Shown one piece after another: positions 42,501 to 51,033 of a DNA stretch of 64,000 nucleotides. The stretch spans positions 22,964 to 86,963 of the forward strand of contig NZ_JAFMTR010000109.1 of the NCBI RefSeq assembly GCF_018682675.1, written 5' to 3'. Made by a program: the position numbers and the translations under genes. This stretch comes from Sphingopyxis soli. Lineage in GTDB: Bacteria > Pseudomonadota > Alphaproteobacteria > Sphingomonadales > Sphingomonadaceae. Positions within the stretch are counted from its first letter, which is position 1; each line of letters opens with the position of its first letter. The notes beneath the pieces were generated by a model. The model did not search any database, had not been told where the DNA came from, and saw nothing but the letters and a program-made list of their open reading frames with translations.

Positions 42501-45338
42501 CCCGGCGTCTCGGGCGAAGTCACCGTCGTCGCGACGACAGTCGACGCCGACGGCAACGAGGCGCGCGCGGTGCGCTCGGTCTGGCTCGCGGGCGACGACG
42601 ACTGGTGGTTCGGCGGCGACAATGGCGACCGCATGGACGTGATCGCCGAAAAACCGCGCTATGCCGCGGGCGACACCGCGCGCTTCCAGGTCCGCATGCC
42701 GTTCCGCGAAGCGACCGCTCTCGTCACCGTCGAGCGCGAGGGCGTGCTCTCCAGCTTTGTCGTCCCGCTGAAGGGCACCAACCCCGTCGTGCAGGTCAAG
42801 CTGCCCGCGACTTACGCGCCCGACGTCTACGTCTCGGTGATGGCGGTGCGCGGCCGCGTCACCGGCAACGAAAGCTGGTTCCGCCAGATGAAACGCGCGG
42901 TCGGCTTCAAGATCGAAAATAGCGAGGGCGCGCCGCCCACCGCGCTCGTCGATCTCGCCAAGCCGAGCTACCGCCTCGGCATCGCGAAGATCAAGGTCGG
43001 TTGGGAAGGCCATCAGCTCGGCGTCAAGGTGAAGGCCGACAAGGAAAAATACGCGATCCGCGAGACCGCCAAGGTCGGGATCGAGGTGAAAAATCCTTCG
43101 GGCAAGCCAGCCAGCGGCGCCGATGTCGCCTTCGTCGCGGTCGACGAGGCGCTGCTCCAGCTCGCGCCGAACGAAAGCTGGAAGCTGATCGACGCGATGA
43201 TGGGCGAGCGTACGCTCGACGTCCTCACCTCGACCGCGCAGATGCAGGTCGTCGGCAAACGCCACTACGGCCGCAAGGCGCTCGAACCCGGCGGCGGCGG
43301 CGGCGGCGACCTTTCGGGGCTGACCCGCGAGGACTTCCGCCCCGTTCTGCTGTGGCAGGGGCATGTCCCGCTCGACGGCAAGGGCCGCGCCACGGTCGAT
43401 GTGCCGATGTCCGACAATCTCTCGGGCTTCCGCCTCGTCGCGATCGCGACCGACGGCTCGCAATATTTCGGCACCGGCGAGACGAGCGTGCGCACCGTAC
43501 AGGATCTCGGCGTCTATGCCGGGCTGCCCGAACTGGTCCGCACCGGCGACGTCTTCGACGCGCGCTTCACGCTCCGCAACGGCACCGACAAGCCGATGAC
43601 GGTCACCGCGACCCCCGCGCTGTCGCCCGCCGTCGCGACCGCGCCGCCGCTCACCGTGACGATCCCCGCGGGCGGCGCGGTGCCGGTCAGCTGGCAGGTG
43701 ACCGCACCCGAGGCCACCGGACCGATCCAGTGGACCGTCGATGCGGTGTCGAAGGACGGCAAGGCGCGCGACCGCCTCGTCTTCGATCAGCTCGTCGAGC
43801 CGGCGATCCCGGTCGAGACCTGGGCCGCCAGCCTGTTCCGCGTCGGTCCCAACACGACGCTGCCGATCGCGATCCCAGCGGGCGCGCTGCCCGGCGGCTA
43901 TGTCGACGTCGCGCTCGCGGGCACGCTCGCGCCGCCGCTCTCGGGCGTGCGCGACTATATGGCGATCTATCCGTACAATTGCTTCGAACAGTCGACCTCG
44001 CGCGCGATCGCGCTTGGCGATCTCGGCCGCTGGCAGGCGCTGGCGGGGGCGATGCCGACCTATCTCGATAAGGATGGCCTGCTCCGCTATTGGCCGAACG
44101 AGCGGATGGACGGCTCGATCGAGCTGACCGCCTATGTCATGTCGATCACCGCCGCGAACGGCTTCGCCATCCCCGACGCCTCGAAGGCGAAGATGGTGAA
44201 GGCGCTGCAGGCGGTCGTCGAAGGACGCCTGACCCGCAAGGGCTATGGCCCATACGACCTGCGCCCGATCCGCATCGCCGCGCTCGCGGCGCTCGCGCGC
44301 AACAATGCCTCGACCCCCGCGCTCGTCGCATCGATCGATACCAAGCCGATCGACATGGCGACCGGCACGCTCGCCGACTGGCTCGTCGCGATCGAGCGCA
44401 CCCCGGGGGTCCGGGGCGCCGCGGCGCTGCGCGTCGCGGCGGAGGCCGAGCTGCGCAAGCGGCTCGTCTATGAAGGCACGCGCCTCGACCTCGTCGACGA
44501 CGGCAATGCGCCGTGGTGGATGATGACGAGCGGCGACGAAATGGCGATCAAGGCGCTCGAAGCCGTGCTCGGCCGCAAGGGCTGGGAGGATGACGCGGGC
44601 AAGCTGATGGTCGGGGTCGCCCAGCGCCAGCGAAAGGGCCATTGGGACACCACCCCGGCGAACGCCTGGGGCGCGGTCACCGTCCGCCGCTTCGCGGAGC
44701 TCTACCCGGCGAGTGCGATCACCGGGGTCACCAACATCAGCCTTGCGGGCAATAGCGCCTCGCAAAGCTGGCCGCTTCCGGCCGAGACGCCCTCGCCGCT
44801 CCGCATCGCGCTCAACGCCGCGACGATGAGCCTCCAGCATCAGGGCACCGGCGCGCCATGGGCGACGGTCAGCGTCAAGGCCGCGGTGCCGCTCAAGGAA
44901 CCGCTCAACGCCGGCTACCGCATCAAGCGCTCGGTCAGCCTCGTGAAGGCCGCCAACAAGGACCGGCTGACGCGCGGCGACGTGATCAAGGTGCGGATCG
45001 AGGTCATCGCCGCCGCGGGCCGCACCTGGGTCGTGATCAACGATCCGGTCCCGCCCGGCGCGACGATCGTCGGCAACCTCGGCGGCCAGTCGGAGATGCT
45101 CGGCGCGCAGGCGGGCGGGTCAAACTGGCAGCCCTCCTACGTCGAACGCGGCAAGGATAGCTGGCGCGGCTATTATGGCTGGATGCCCGCGGGCACCCAC
45201 GCGGTCGAATATGTCGTCCGGTTGAACGGCTCGGGCAAATTCACCCTGCCCCCGACGCGCGTCGAGGCGATGTACTCGCCCGCCATCCGCGGCCAGTGGC
45301 CGAACGCGCCGGTGACGGTGGCGGCTTCGGCGGAGTGA
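39501..45338 (+). CDS. Bacterial alpha-2-macroglobulin (thioester type)
   Basis: This 1945-aa periplasmic protein traps proteases that reach the cell envelope. A signal sequence (LALIVPLGLALAAAG) is followed by a chain of macroglobulin-like beta-sandwich domains (about residues 40-950), the bait-region area, and the A2M domain with LSGLTREDFRPVLLWQGHVP. The thioester domain has NCFEQST at Cys1494. Most thioester forms read CLEQ or CTEQ; CFEQ keeps the Cys and Gln that form the bond. A receptor-binding-like C-terminal domain completes it. The start codon is not preceded by a lipobox, unlike the lipoprotein form in E. coli. It is followed by pbpC, the classic pairing that couples defence to repair of peptidoglycan. 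Confidence 0.92.
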   Translation: MRHGWRALAKSCAGKVKLALIVPLGLALAAAGGDTVPQVTLATPGSSGTGDGTISRFTLRFSEDMVALGDPRARAPATHDCKVDATSRWVDTRTWVLEFEKSLPGGVSCHVDLRSGLTTARGVSVVGNSRFEIDTGGPSARAVLAGGMYDGIEEDQIFLVATNVAADRASVGRFAYCAVDGIGEKIPVDVLPRDTAVQILEGLGSDWSAQSFAYDAGLPLRLPAAGGDRDALLDRVVPVKCRRPLPPGREMALVWDARISQAGVPSRTAGRDQRFDHDVRPAFTAKMSCSRVNPQAGCNPLKDVNVVFAAPVLRETALAATLRTADGKSYTAKVDDDDKNDKYLERVHFSGPLSQNVDATLVLPADITDQSGRRLQNQSNFPLKFHIDRAPPLVKFAAEFGILEASEGGVLPVTVRGVEASMVSRNLKMPATTLKVGDDDAAIARWLKRVADADDTDYREEKNANGEDVTVNYTGTKSVFEDAPAGGERRDMQLSPAAGGKEFEVVGIPLAEKGFHVVEIASPELGAVLLGRKATRYVTTAALVTNMAVHFKWGRESSLAWVTALDTGLPVAGAEIRVTDSCTGRLLARGTADKAGRLAFPNGLPEPETYSSCEEDPDPASSDGHALMVSARSGDDFSFTLTDWGNGIRPYDFDLPYGWSERDDILHTLFDRALVKAGETVHMKHILRRQVGTGFSTPKPLAGKLRLVHRGSDTEFEMPFAIDANGSGETTWNVPATAPMGDYELVFVTKDKKGEDKTIWSAQTVRVDEYRLPTMKATVTGPKEPPVRPTAVPLSFFVGYLSGGPAPNLPVEIRTNFRASWNAPEDYQDWDFDGQPVREGVIQLDDSGEEPAADLPLARSVPLKLDANGSATTSIAVDQPITQPTQMAVEMDYEDANGETLTSSRRVMLFPSAVRLGVKTDGWLMRDKDLRLNFVALDLGGRPIAGQRVQVALYNREIITARRRLIGGFYAYDNQMRTTRLDATCSATTDKLGRARCAMAPGVSGEVTVVATTVDADGNEARAVRSVWLAGDDDWWFGGDNGDRMDVIAEKPRYAAGDTARFQVRMPFREATALVTVEREGVLSSFVVPLKGTNPVVQVKLPATYAPDVYVSVMAVRGRVTGNESWFRQMKRAVGFKIENSEGAPPTALVDLAKPSYRLGIAKIKVGWEGHQLGVKVKADKEKYAIRETAKVGIEVKNPSGKPASGADVAFVAVDEALLQLAPNESWKLIDAMMGERTLDVLTSTAQMQVVGKRHYGRKALEPGGGGGGDLSGLTREDFRPVLLWQGHVPLDGKGRATVDVPMSDNLSGFRLVAIATDGSQYFGTGETSVRTVQDLGVYAGLPELVRTGDVFDARFTLRNGTDKPMTVTATPALSPAVATAPPLTVTIPAGGAVPVSWQVTAPEATGPIQWTVDAVSKDGKARDRLVFDQLVEPAIPVETWAASLFRVGPNTTLPIAIPAGALPGGYVDVALAGTLAPPLSGVRDYMAIYPYNCFEQSTSRAIALGDLGRWQALAGAMPTYLDKDGLLRYWPNERMDGSIELTAYVMSITAANGFAIPDASKAKMVKALQAVVEGRLTRKGYGPYDLRPIRIAALAALARNNASTPALVASIDTKPIDMATGTLADWLVAIERTPGVRGAAALRVAAEAELRKRLVYEGTRLDLVDDGNAPWWMMTSGDEMAIKALEAVLGRKGWEDDAGKLMVGVAQRQRKGHWDTTPANAWGAVTVRRFAELYPASAITGVTNISLAGNSASQSWPLPAETPSPLRIALNAATMSLQHQGTGAPWATVSVKAAVPLKEPLNAGYRIKRSVSLVKAANKDRLTRGDVIKVRIEVIAAAGRTWVVINDPVPPGATIVGNLGGQSEMLGAQAGGSNWQPSYVERGKDSWRGYYGWMPAGTHAVEYVVRLNGSGKFTLPPTRVEAMYSPAIRGQWPNAPVTVAASAE

Positions 45339-45356
45339 TGCCGTCGCGGGCTAATA

Positions 45357-45490
45357 CATCCTCCCTGTCGCGCAGCGATGGGGAGGTGGCGGCGCGAAGC
45401 GCTGACGGAGGGGCCTTGGCACTGCCGTCGCAGCCCCTCCACCATCCTGCGGATGGTCCCCCTCCCCATGCCTGTGGCACGGGGAGGATT
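45357..45490. repeat. 134-bp imperfect palindromic intergenic element
   Basis: The ends ATCCTCCCTG and CGGGGAGGAT, and internal blocks such as GATGGGGAGG/CCTCCCCAT and CACCATCCTGCGGATGG, give nested inverted repeats. The element fills nearly the whole gap between the macroglobulin and pbpC genes. It looks like a MITE- or REP-type repeat dispersed in sphingomonad genomes, without coding capacity. Confidence 0.5.
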
Positions 45491-45507
45491 GCTTAGGCTG
45501 CCAATCC

Positions 45508-47631
45508 ATGCCCGCCAAACGCCGCTGGAAGGACATTCTTGCCTGGCTCGCCCTCGCCGCGCTCATCCTCGCCACCGCCGCCCACCTCCTCACCCGCCCG
45601 CCAACCATGCCCGCCTACGAAACGGTGCGCGCCGGCTGGAAGCCCAGCGAAGCCTGGCTCTACGACCGCGACGGCCGGCTCCTCGACAGCGAGCGCGTCG
45701 ATTTCGAGCGCCGCCGCCTCGCGTGGGTGCCGCTGAAAGACATCAGCCCCGATGTCCGCAACACGGTTGTTGCAGCCGAGGACCATCGCTTCTGGTCGCA
45801 CGGCGGGGTCGACTGGCTCGCGATCGCCAGCGCCACGAAAGCGCGCTGGACCGGCGGCCGCTCGCGCGGCGCCTCGACCTTGCCGATGCAGCTCGCCGCC
45901 TTCCTCGCCCCCGAGCTCGCGCAGCCCGGCCAGCGCGGCTGGCTCGCCAAGATCCGCCAGATGCGCGCCGCGCAAGCGCTCGCGGGCGAGTGGACGCACG
46001 AGCAGATGCTCGAGGCCTATTTCAATCTCCTGCCGCTGCGCGGCGAGGCACAGGGCATCGGCGCCGGCGCGCAGAGCCTGTTCGGCAAAACCCCCGCCGA
46101 GATGAACCGCACCGACGCAGCGCTCTTCGCCGGCCTCCTCCCCAACCCCGCCGCGAGCGCCGAGATGCTTGGCAAGCGCGCCTGCCGCATCGCGAAGGCG
46201 GCCGACTGCACCGCGATCGACGCCGCCGCCGCGACGCTCGTATCGGGCGAGCGCGCGACCCGTTTCGATCCCGGCCTCGCCCCGCACCTCGCGACGCGCA
46301 TGCTCGACAAGCCCGGCAAGCGCGTCACGACGACGATCGACCGCCGCATCCAGACCGCAGCGATCGTCGCGCTGCGCCGCCAGCTCGCGGGGCTCGGCGC
46401 AACCCGTGTCCGCGACGGCGCGGTCGTCGTGCTCGACAATGCGACCGGCGAGGTGCTCGCCTATGTCGGCGGCGTCGGGCTCAAATCGACCGCGGCTGAG
46501 GTCGACGGCGCCAACGCGCCGCGGCAGGCGGGCTCGACCTTGAAGCCGCATCTCTATGCGCAGGTAATCGAACATGGCTGGCTGACCGCTGCCTCGATCC
46601 TCGACGACAGCCCGGTCCAGCTCGACACCGCTTCGGGGCTCTATGTCCCCAGGAATTACGATCACAGCTTCAAGGGGCCGGTCAGCGTTCGCCATGCGCT
46701 CGCTTCGTCGCTCAACGTCCCCGCCGTGCGTGCGCTCGTCATCGACGATGTCCAGGAGTTCCGCGACCGCCTGTGGGTCTTGGGCTATCACAGCCTTGTC
46801 GAGGACGGCGAATATTACGGCTTCAGCCTTGCGCTCGGATCCGCCGAGGTCTCGCTGGTCGAACAGGCCAATGCCTTTCGCACCCTCGCCAATCAGGGCC
46901 GCTGGACCCCGGTGCATTTCCGCAAGGGCGAACCGGCCGGCGAGCCGCGCCAGATCGTCCGGCCCGCCGCCGCCTTCATCGTCGGCGACATCCTCGCCGA
47001 TGCGTCGGCGCGCGCCGACGCCTTCGGCGCCGACAGCGCGCTCCGCCTGCCCTTCTGGGCGGCGGCGAAGACCGGCACATCGAAGGGCATGCGCGACAAC
47101 TGGTGCGTCGGCTTCACCGACCGCTACACCGTCGCGGTCTGGGTCGGCAATCTCGAGGGCGATTCGATGCGCGCCGTCTCGGGCACCTCGGGCGCCGCGC
47201 CCGTCTGGCGCGACGTGATGATGGCGCTCCACGCGGGCAACCCCGGCAAGCCGCCGAAGATGCCCGAAGGCGTCGAGGCGCGCCGGATCAGCCTGCCCGG
47301 CACCCGCGAGCCGCCGCGCCGCGAATATTTCCTGACCGGCACTGCGCAGAGCGAAATGGCGGCCGCGCCGCAGGCTGCGCGCCGCCCGCGCATCACCAGC
47401 CCGGTCAGCGGCAGCGTCTATGCTCTCGATCCCGACATCCCGATCGACCGCCAGCGCCTTGCGGTGATCGTCAGCGGCGACGTTCCCGGCTACCGGCTGA
47501 TCCTCGACAAGCGCGTGCTCGGCGACGCCGACGGCGGGCAGCAGATATTGCCGCGCCCCGGCATCCATATGCTGACCCTCGTCGATCCGGGCGGCAAGCC
47601 GATCGACCGCGTCCGCTTCACGGTGCGCTGA
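45508..47631 (+). CDS. pbpC: Penicillin-binding protein 1C
   Basis: The 707-aa bifunctional peptidoglycan synthase has one N-terminal membrane helix (LAWLALAALILATAAHLL). The glycosyltransferase domain (about 60-230) contains the catalytic Glu in VVAAEDHRFWSHGGVDW. The transpeptidase domain (about 290-560) has SxxK in AGSTLKPHLY, SxN in ASSLNVPA and KTGTSKGMRDN. The C-terminal BiPBP-type domain (about 620-707) begins RITSPVSGSVYALDP. The pairing with alpha-2-macroglobulin next door is conserved in many bacteria. Confidence 0.96.
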   Translation: MPAKRRWKDILAWLALAALILATAAHLLTRPPTMPAYETVRAGWKPSEAWLYDRDGRLLDSERVDFERRRLAWVPLKDISPDVRNTVVAAEDHRFWSHGGVDWLAIASATKARWTGGRSRGASTLPMQLAAFLAPELAQPGQRGWLAKIRQMRAAQALAGEWTHEQMLEAYFNLLPLRGEAQGIGAGAQSLFGKTPAEMNRTDAALFAGLLPNPAASAEMLGKRACRIAKAADCTAIDAAAATLVSGERATRFDPGLAPHLATRMLDKPGKRVTTTIDRRIQTAAIVALRRQLAGLGATRVRDGAVVVLDNATGEVLAYVGGVGLKSTAAEVDGANAPRQAGSTLKPHLYAQVIEHGWLTAASILDDSPVQLDTASGLYVPRNYDHSFKGPVSVRHALASSLNVPAVRALVIDDVQEFRDRLWVLGYHSLVEDGEYYGFSLALGSAEVSLVEQANAFRTLANQGRWTPVHFRKGEPAGEPRQIVRPAAAFIVGDILADASARADAFGADSALRLPFWAAAKTGTSKGMRDNWCVGFTDRYTVAVWVGNLEGDSMRAVSGTSGAAPVWRDVMMALHAGNPGKPPKMPEGVEARRISLPGTREPPRREYFLTGTAQSEMAAAPQAARRPRITSPVSGSVYALDPDIPIDRQRLAVIVSGDVPGYRLILDKRVLGDADGGQQILPRPGIHMLTLVDPGGKPIDRVRFTVR

Positions 47632-47743
47632 ACTGCGACGAAGCCCCTGTCACACGCCTGAAATTAAGTTGCGCTGACGCGCAGAGCCTTTAGTCTGCGC
47701 CGCCAGGAGAAGGCCCGTTCCGGGCCCCAAAGGGGAATTTTGG

Positions 47744-49285
47744 ATGATATTTGGTCGCGTCAAATCGCTCGACGCCATCTTGGCCACCGCCGAGAAAAAG
47801 TCGCTGCACCGATCGCTCGGTGCCTTCCAGCTCACCATGCTCGGTATCGGCGCCGTCATCGGCACCGGCATCTTCGTGCTGACCGCCGAGGCCGCCCAGA
47901 AAGCGGGTCCGGGCATGATGATCAGCTTCATCATCGCCGGCGTCGTCTGCGCCTTCGCGGCGCTCTGCTATGCCGAAATGGCGGCGATGGTGCCCGTCTC
48001 GGGTTCGGCCTACACCTATAGCTACGCCGTGATGGGCGAGTTGATCGCATGGATGGTCGGCTGGGCGCTGATCCTCGAATATGCGGTCGCCGCGGGTGCG
48101 GTTTCGGTCGGCTGGTCCGGATATGTTGTTGGTTTGCTTGAGAATCTTCTGAGCATCGACATACCCGACACCCTTGTCGCGGGGCCGTTCGACGGCGGCG
48201 CGATCAACCTGCCCGCGATGTTCATCGCCGGGCTCGTGACCTGGCTGCTCGTCATCGGCACCAAGGAAAGCGCAACCGTCAACGCGATCCTCGTCGCGAT
48301 CAAGGTCACCGCGCTCACCGTCTTCATCGTCCTGGCGGTTCCGGTCATGAACAGCGAGCAATTCTCGCCCTTCGCACCGACCGGCTTCATCGGCATCTCG
48401 ATGGCGGCAGCGTCGATCTTCTTCGCCTATGTGGGTTTCGATGCGGTCTCGACCGCGGCCGAGGAAACCAAGAATCCCCAGCGCAACATGCCGATCGGCC
48501 TGATCGGCAGCCTCGCGATCTGCACCATCTTCTATCTGCTCGTCGCCGCTGGCGTGATCGGCGCGCCGGGCCTCAGCTCGCAGCCGGTGACCGGCGCAGC
48601 GGGGGCAGTCCTCGATCCCGGCAGCCGCGAACTCGCCGCACAGTGCGCAACGCGCGCCGCCGAAGGGTTCAAGGATGTCGTCTGCTCGAAGGAAGCGCTG
48701 GCCTTCACACTGCGCGAAATCGGCTGGCCGCAGATCGGCAATCTGCTCGGCCTCGCCGCGGGTCTCGCGCTGCCATCGGTTATCCTGATGATGATGTTCG
48801 GCCAGACCCGCATCTTCTTCGTGATGAGCCGCGACGGCCTGCTTCCGGCAGCTTTCTCGAAAATCCACCCGAAGTTCAACACGCCGCACGTCATCACGAT
48901 CATCACCGGCATCGCGGTCGCGCTGTTCGCCGCCTTCTTCCCGGTGGGGCAGCTCGCGAACATCTCGAACTCGGGGACGCTCTTCGCCTTTGCCGCCGTG
49001 TCGATCGCAGTGATGGTGATCCGCAGGACCGAGCCGAACCGCCACCGGCCCTTCCGCACGCCGCTGGTGTGGATCACCGCGCCGATCGCAATCCTCGGTT
49101 GCGTCTATCTGTTTGTCAGCCTCGATCACAAGAGCATCATCCTCTTCCTGATCTGGGCGGCGGTCGGGCTGCTCGTCTATTTCGGCTACAGCCGCTCGCG
49201 CAGCCATGTCGGGCTCGGCCATGTCGACGAGGTCCACGAAGAGGACCCCGACGCGCCGCCGCAACCGGTCCCGCCGGTCGCCTGA
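47744..49285 (+). CDS. APC-superfamily amino-acid permease
   Basis: This 513-aa inner-membrane protein has about 12-14 hydrophobic helices and the APC signature in helix 1 (MLGIGAVIGTGIFVLTAEAA), plus ASIFFAYVGFDAVSTAAEETKNP in helix 6, as in cationic amino-acid transporters of the YfnA/CAT group. Substrate is unproved. AGGGGAA precedes ATG 47744. A small GGCCCG-TTC-CGGGCC hairpin lies in the leader (47712-47726). The gene ends at a strong terminator. Confidence 0.9.
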   Translation: MIFGRVKSLDAILATAEKKSLHRSLGAFQLTMLGIGAVIGTGIFVLTAEAAQKAGPGMMISFIIAGVVCAFAALCYAEMAAMVPVSGSAYTYSYAVMGELIAWMVGWALILEYAVAAGAVSVGWSGYVVGLLENLLSIDIPDTLVAGPFDGGAINLPAMFIAGLVTWLLVIGTKESATVNAILVAIKVTALTVFIVLAVPVMNSEQFSPFAPTGFIGISMAAASIFFAYVGFDAVSTAAEETKNPQRNMPIGLIGSLAICTIFYLLVAAGVIGAPGLSSQPVTGAAGAVLDPGSRELAAQCATRAAEGFKDVVCSKEALAFTLREIGWPQIGNLLGLAAGLALPSVILMMMFGQTRIFFVMSRDGLLPAAFSKIHPKFNTPHVITIITGIAVALFAAFFPVGQLANISNSGTLFAFAAVSIAVMVIRRTEPNRHRPFRTPLVWITAPIAILGCVYLFVSLDHKSIILFLIWAAVGLLVYFGYSRSRSHVGLGHVDEVHEEDPDAPPQPVPPVA

Positions 49286-49302
49286 GGAACCATCGAGTAA
49301 GG

Positions 49303-49330
49303 GAAAGGGGGCTTCGGCCCCCTTTCTTTT
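49303..49330. terminator. Rho-independent terminator between convergent genes
   Basis: GAAAGGGGGC and GCCCCCTTTC close a TTCG tetraloop and are followed by TTTT on the plus strand. It ends the permease transcript. The AAAG at the left end may also let it serve the convergent MFS gene. Confidence 0.92.
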
Positions 49331-49336
49331 GCGCCT

Positions 49337-50584
49337 TCAGAAAGGCGTCTTGGGCGCGGTTCCCGGCCGCGTGAACAGCTTGCCGCGCTCGGCCCAGAAG
49401 ACGAGCGTCAGCCCGACCGCACCCGAAATCAGGAAGGCATAGGCGAGCGGCAGGGTCGTGCCATCATATTGCTGTCCGATCAGCGCGCCGACCGCCGCCG
49501 CGAGCAAGGTCTTGGCAAAGCTCTGATACGACGACGCCACCCCGGCCATATGGCCGAAGTCCTCCATCGCGATCGATCCGAAATTGCTGCCGATGAAGCC
49601 GATCAGCCCGACGTTGACCATCATCAGCACGGTGAACATCCACAGCGTCTCGGCGCCGCTCAACGCGACGCCGATCTGGACGATCGAGGTCGCCATGAAG
49701 GCGAATGTCGCGCTTTGCGAGACGCGCCGCGCCCCGAAGCGCTCGACGATCGCGGCGTTCGAGAAATTGGCGGTCGCGATGCCGAGCGCGACGCAAGCGA
49801 AGACCAGCGGGAACCAGCTGCGCGCATCGAAGATATCGGCGATGATCTGCTCGCTGCTGTTGAGATAGCCGTAGAGCGCGCCCTGCATCATGCCCGACGC
49901 GATCATATAGCCGGCGGCGCGGCGGTGCCGCGTCACCGTCGCCCAGCCCGCGATCATCGTCCTGAGATCGAGCGGACGGACGTCCTCCGCTCGAAGCGTC
50001 TCGGGCAGGCGACGCAGCCACAGGATCATCACGACGCCCATCACCGCGAGCACGATGAAGATTGCGCGCCAGCTCGCGAAGAGGGTTATGCCCGCACCCA
50101 TCGTCGGGGCGATCGCCGGGACAATCATGAAGACGAGGAAGATCATCGACAGCCGCTTCGCCATCGCGTCGCCCGAGAAAAGGTCGCGGATGACCGCGAC
50201 GACGATCACGCCGAGCGCGGCGCTGACGAGGCCGTGGCCGAAGCGCAGCGCGAGCAGGATCGGAAAGCTCGTCGCGAGCCCGCAGCCGATCGAGAAGGCA
50301 ACATAGGCGAAGAGCGCGGGGACGAGCACGCCCTTGCGCCCGAAGCGGTCCGACAATGGCCCATAGACCAGCGAACCCGCGCCGATGCCGAAGAGATAGG
50401 TCGAAATGACATATTGCCGGTCGTTCGGCGTCACGACGCCCAGCCCCTCGCCGATCGCCGGAAGCGCGGGCAGCATCGAATCGATGGCGAGCGCGTTGAG
50501 CGCCATCACCATCGCCATCATGAACACCATTTCGCGGTCGCCGGGCATGCGGGACCGCTGGGAGGATTCGGTCATTTTGTGCAT
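49337..50584 (-). CDS. Bcr/CflA-family multidrug efflux MFS transporter
   Basis: The 415-aa protein has 12 predicted membrane helices. The Bcr/CflA pattern is clear: MALNALAIDSMLPALPAIGE in helix 1, QYVISTYLFGIGAGSLVYGPLSDRFGRK with the MFS loop motif, and FGHGLVSAALGVIVVAVIRDL. Such proteins export drugs by proton antiport. The substrate is unknown. The start is uncertain between ATG 50584 and ATG 50575; neither has a clear ribosome-binding site. Confidence 0.92.
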   Translation of the reverse strand: MHKMTESSQRSRMPGDREMVFMMAMVMALNALAIDSMLPALPAIGEGLGVVTPNDRQYVISTYLFGIGAGSLVYGPLSDRFGRKGVLVPALFAYVAFSIGCGLATSFPILLALRFGHGLVSAALGVIVVAVIRDLFSGDAMAKRLSMIFLVFMIVPAIAPTMGAGITLFASWRAIFIVLAVMGVVMILWLRRLPETLRAEDVRPLDLRTMIAGWATVTRHRRAAGYMIASGMMQGALYGYLNSSEQIIADIFDARSWFPLVFACVALGIATANFSNAAIVERFGARRVSQSATFAFMATSIVQIGVALSGAETLWMFTVLMMVNVGLIGFIGSNFGSIAMEDFGHMAGVASSYQSFAKTLLAAAVGALIGQQYDGTTLPLAYAFLISGAVGLTLVFWAERGKLFTRPGTAPKTPF

Positions 50585-50653
50585 TGCAGCGGCGCTATGC
50601 GCCTCCGATGCCGCTTTGGATAGCCCCCGACCGAGGAAAAGCTATGCAAAGCA

Positions 50654-50683
50654 AAAGGGCCGCCCCATCCGGGACGGCCCTTT
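50654..50683 (-). terminator. Terminator hairpin after the 100-aa protein gene
   Basis: AAAGGGCCG and CGGCCCTTT pair over a 12-nt centre, with a short T-run on the minus strand. It is placed 23 bp beyond the stop of the leftward gene at 50706. Confidence 0.75.
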
Positions 50684-50705
50684 CCGTTTCCGGACGACCC
50701 GAAAA

Positions 50706-51008
50706 TCAGGCCTGACGCGTGCCGGTCATCGCCATCGAGCCGAACGCACCGGCCTTGATCGTGCCGGTCAGCGCGTCGCCGTCGATCGTCGCTTCGCATT
50801 CGAGCGTCATCGGCATCGGCACCTTCATGTTCATGGTCCAGGTCAGCTTGTTGCCGTCGACCTTGCCATTCTCGACATCGAGCGAACCCATCGCGCCGGC
50901 GTTCTGGCCGGTGAAGCTGTCGCCGTCGCTCTTCACGGTGAAAACCGACTTCTGGTCGCCCATCGGCGACTTGGTTACGCAATCATAGCTGCCATCGACA
51001 CCGGACAT
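50706..51008 (-). CDS. Small beta-rich protein of unknown function
   Basis: The 100-aa protein has no signal peptide and a run of alternating beta-strands (GSYDCVTKSPMGDQKSVFTV, KLTWTMNMKVPMPMTLECEA, LTGTIKAGAFGSMAMTGTR), consistent with a small lipocalin-like or avidin-like barrel; two Cys could pair. I do not recognise a family name. AGGAGAG precedes ATG 51008. It lies 25 bp downstream of the M16 peptidase gene on the same strand. Confidence 0.75.
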   Translation of the reverse strand: MSGVDGSYDCVTKSPMGDQKSVFTVKSDGDSFTGQNAGAMGSLDVENGKVDGNKLTWTMNMKVPMPMTLECEATIDGDALTGTIKAGAFGSMAMTGTRQA

Positions 51009-51033
51009 AGACTCTCTCCTACTGAAACTGATG

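Noticed and set aside
41421..44840. 1139-codon open frame on the minus strand opposite the macroglobulin gene
   Set aside because: Same artefact: Arg/Asp/His-rich composition and no family signal, while the plus strand codes for a full-length known protein.
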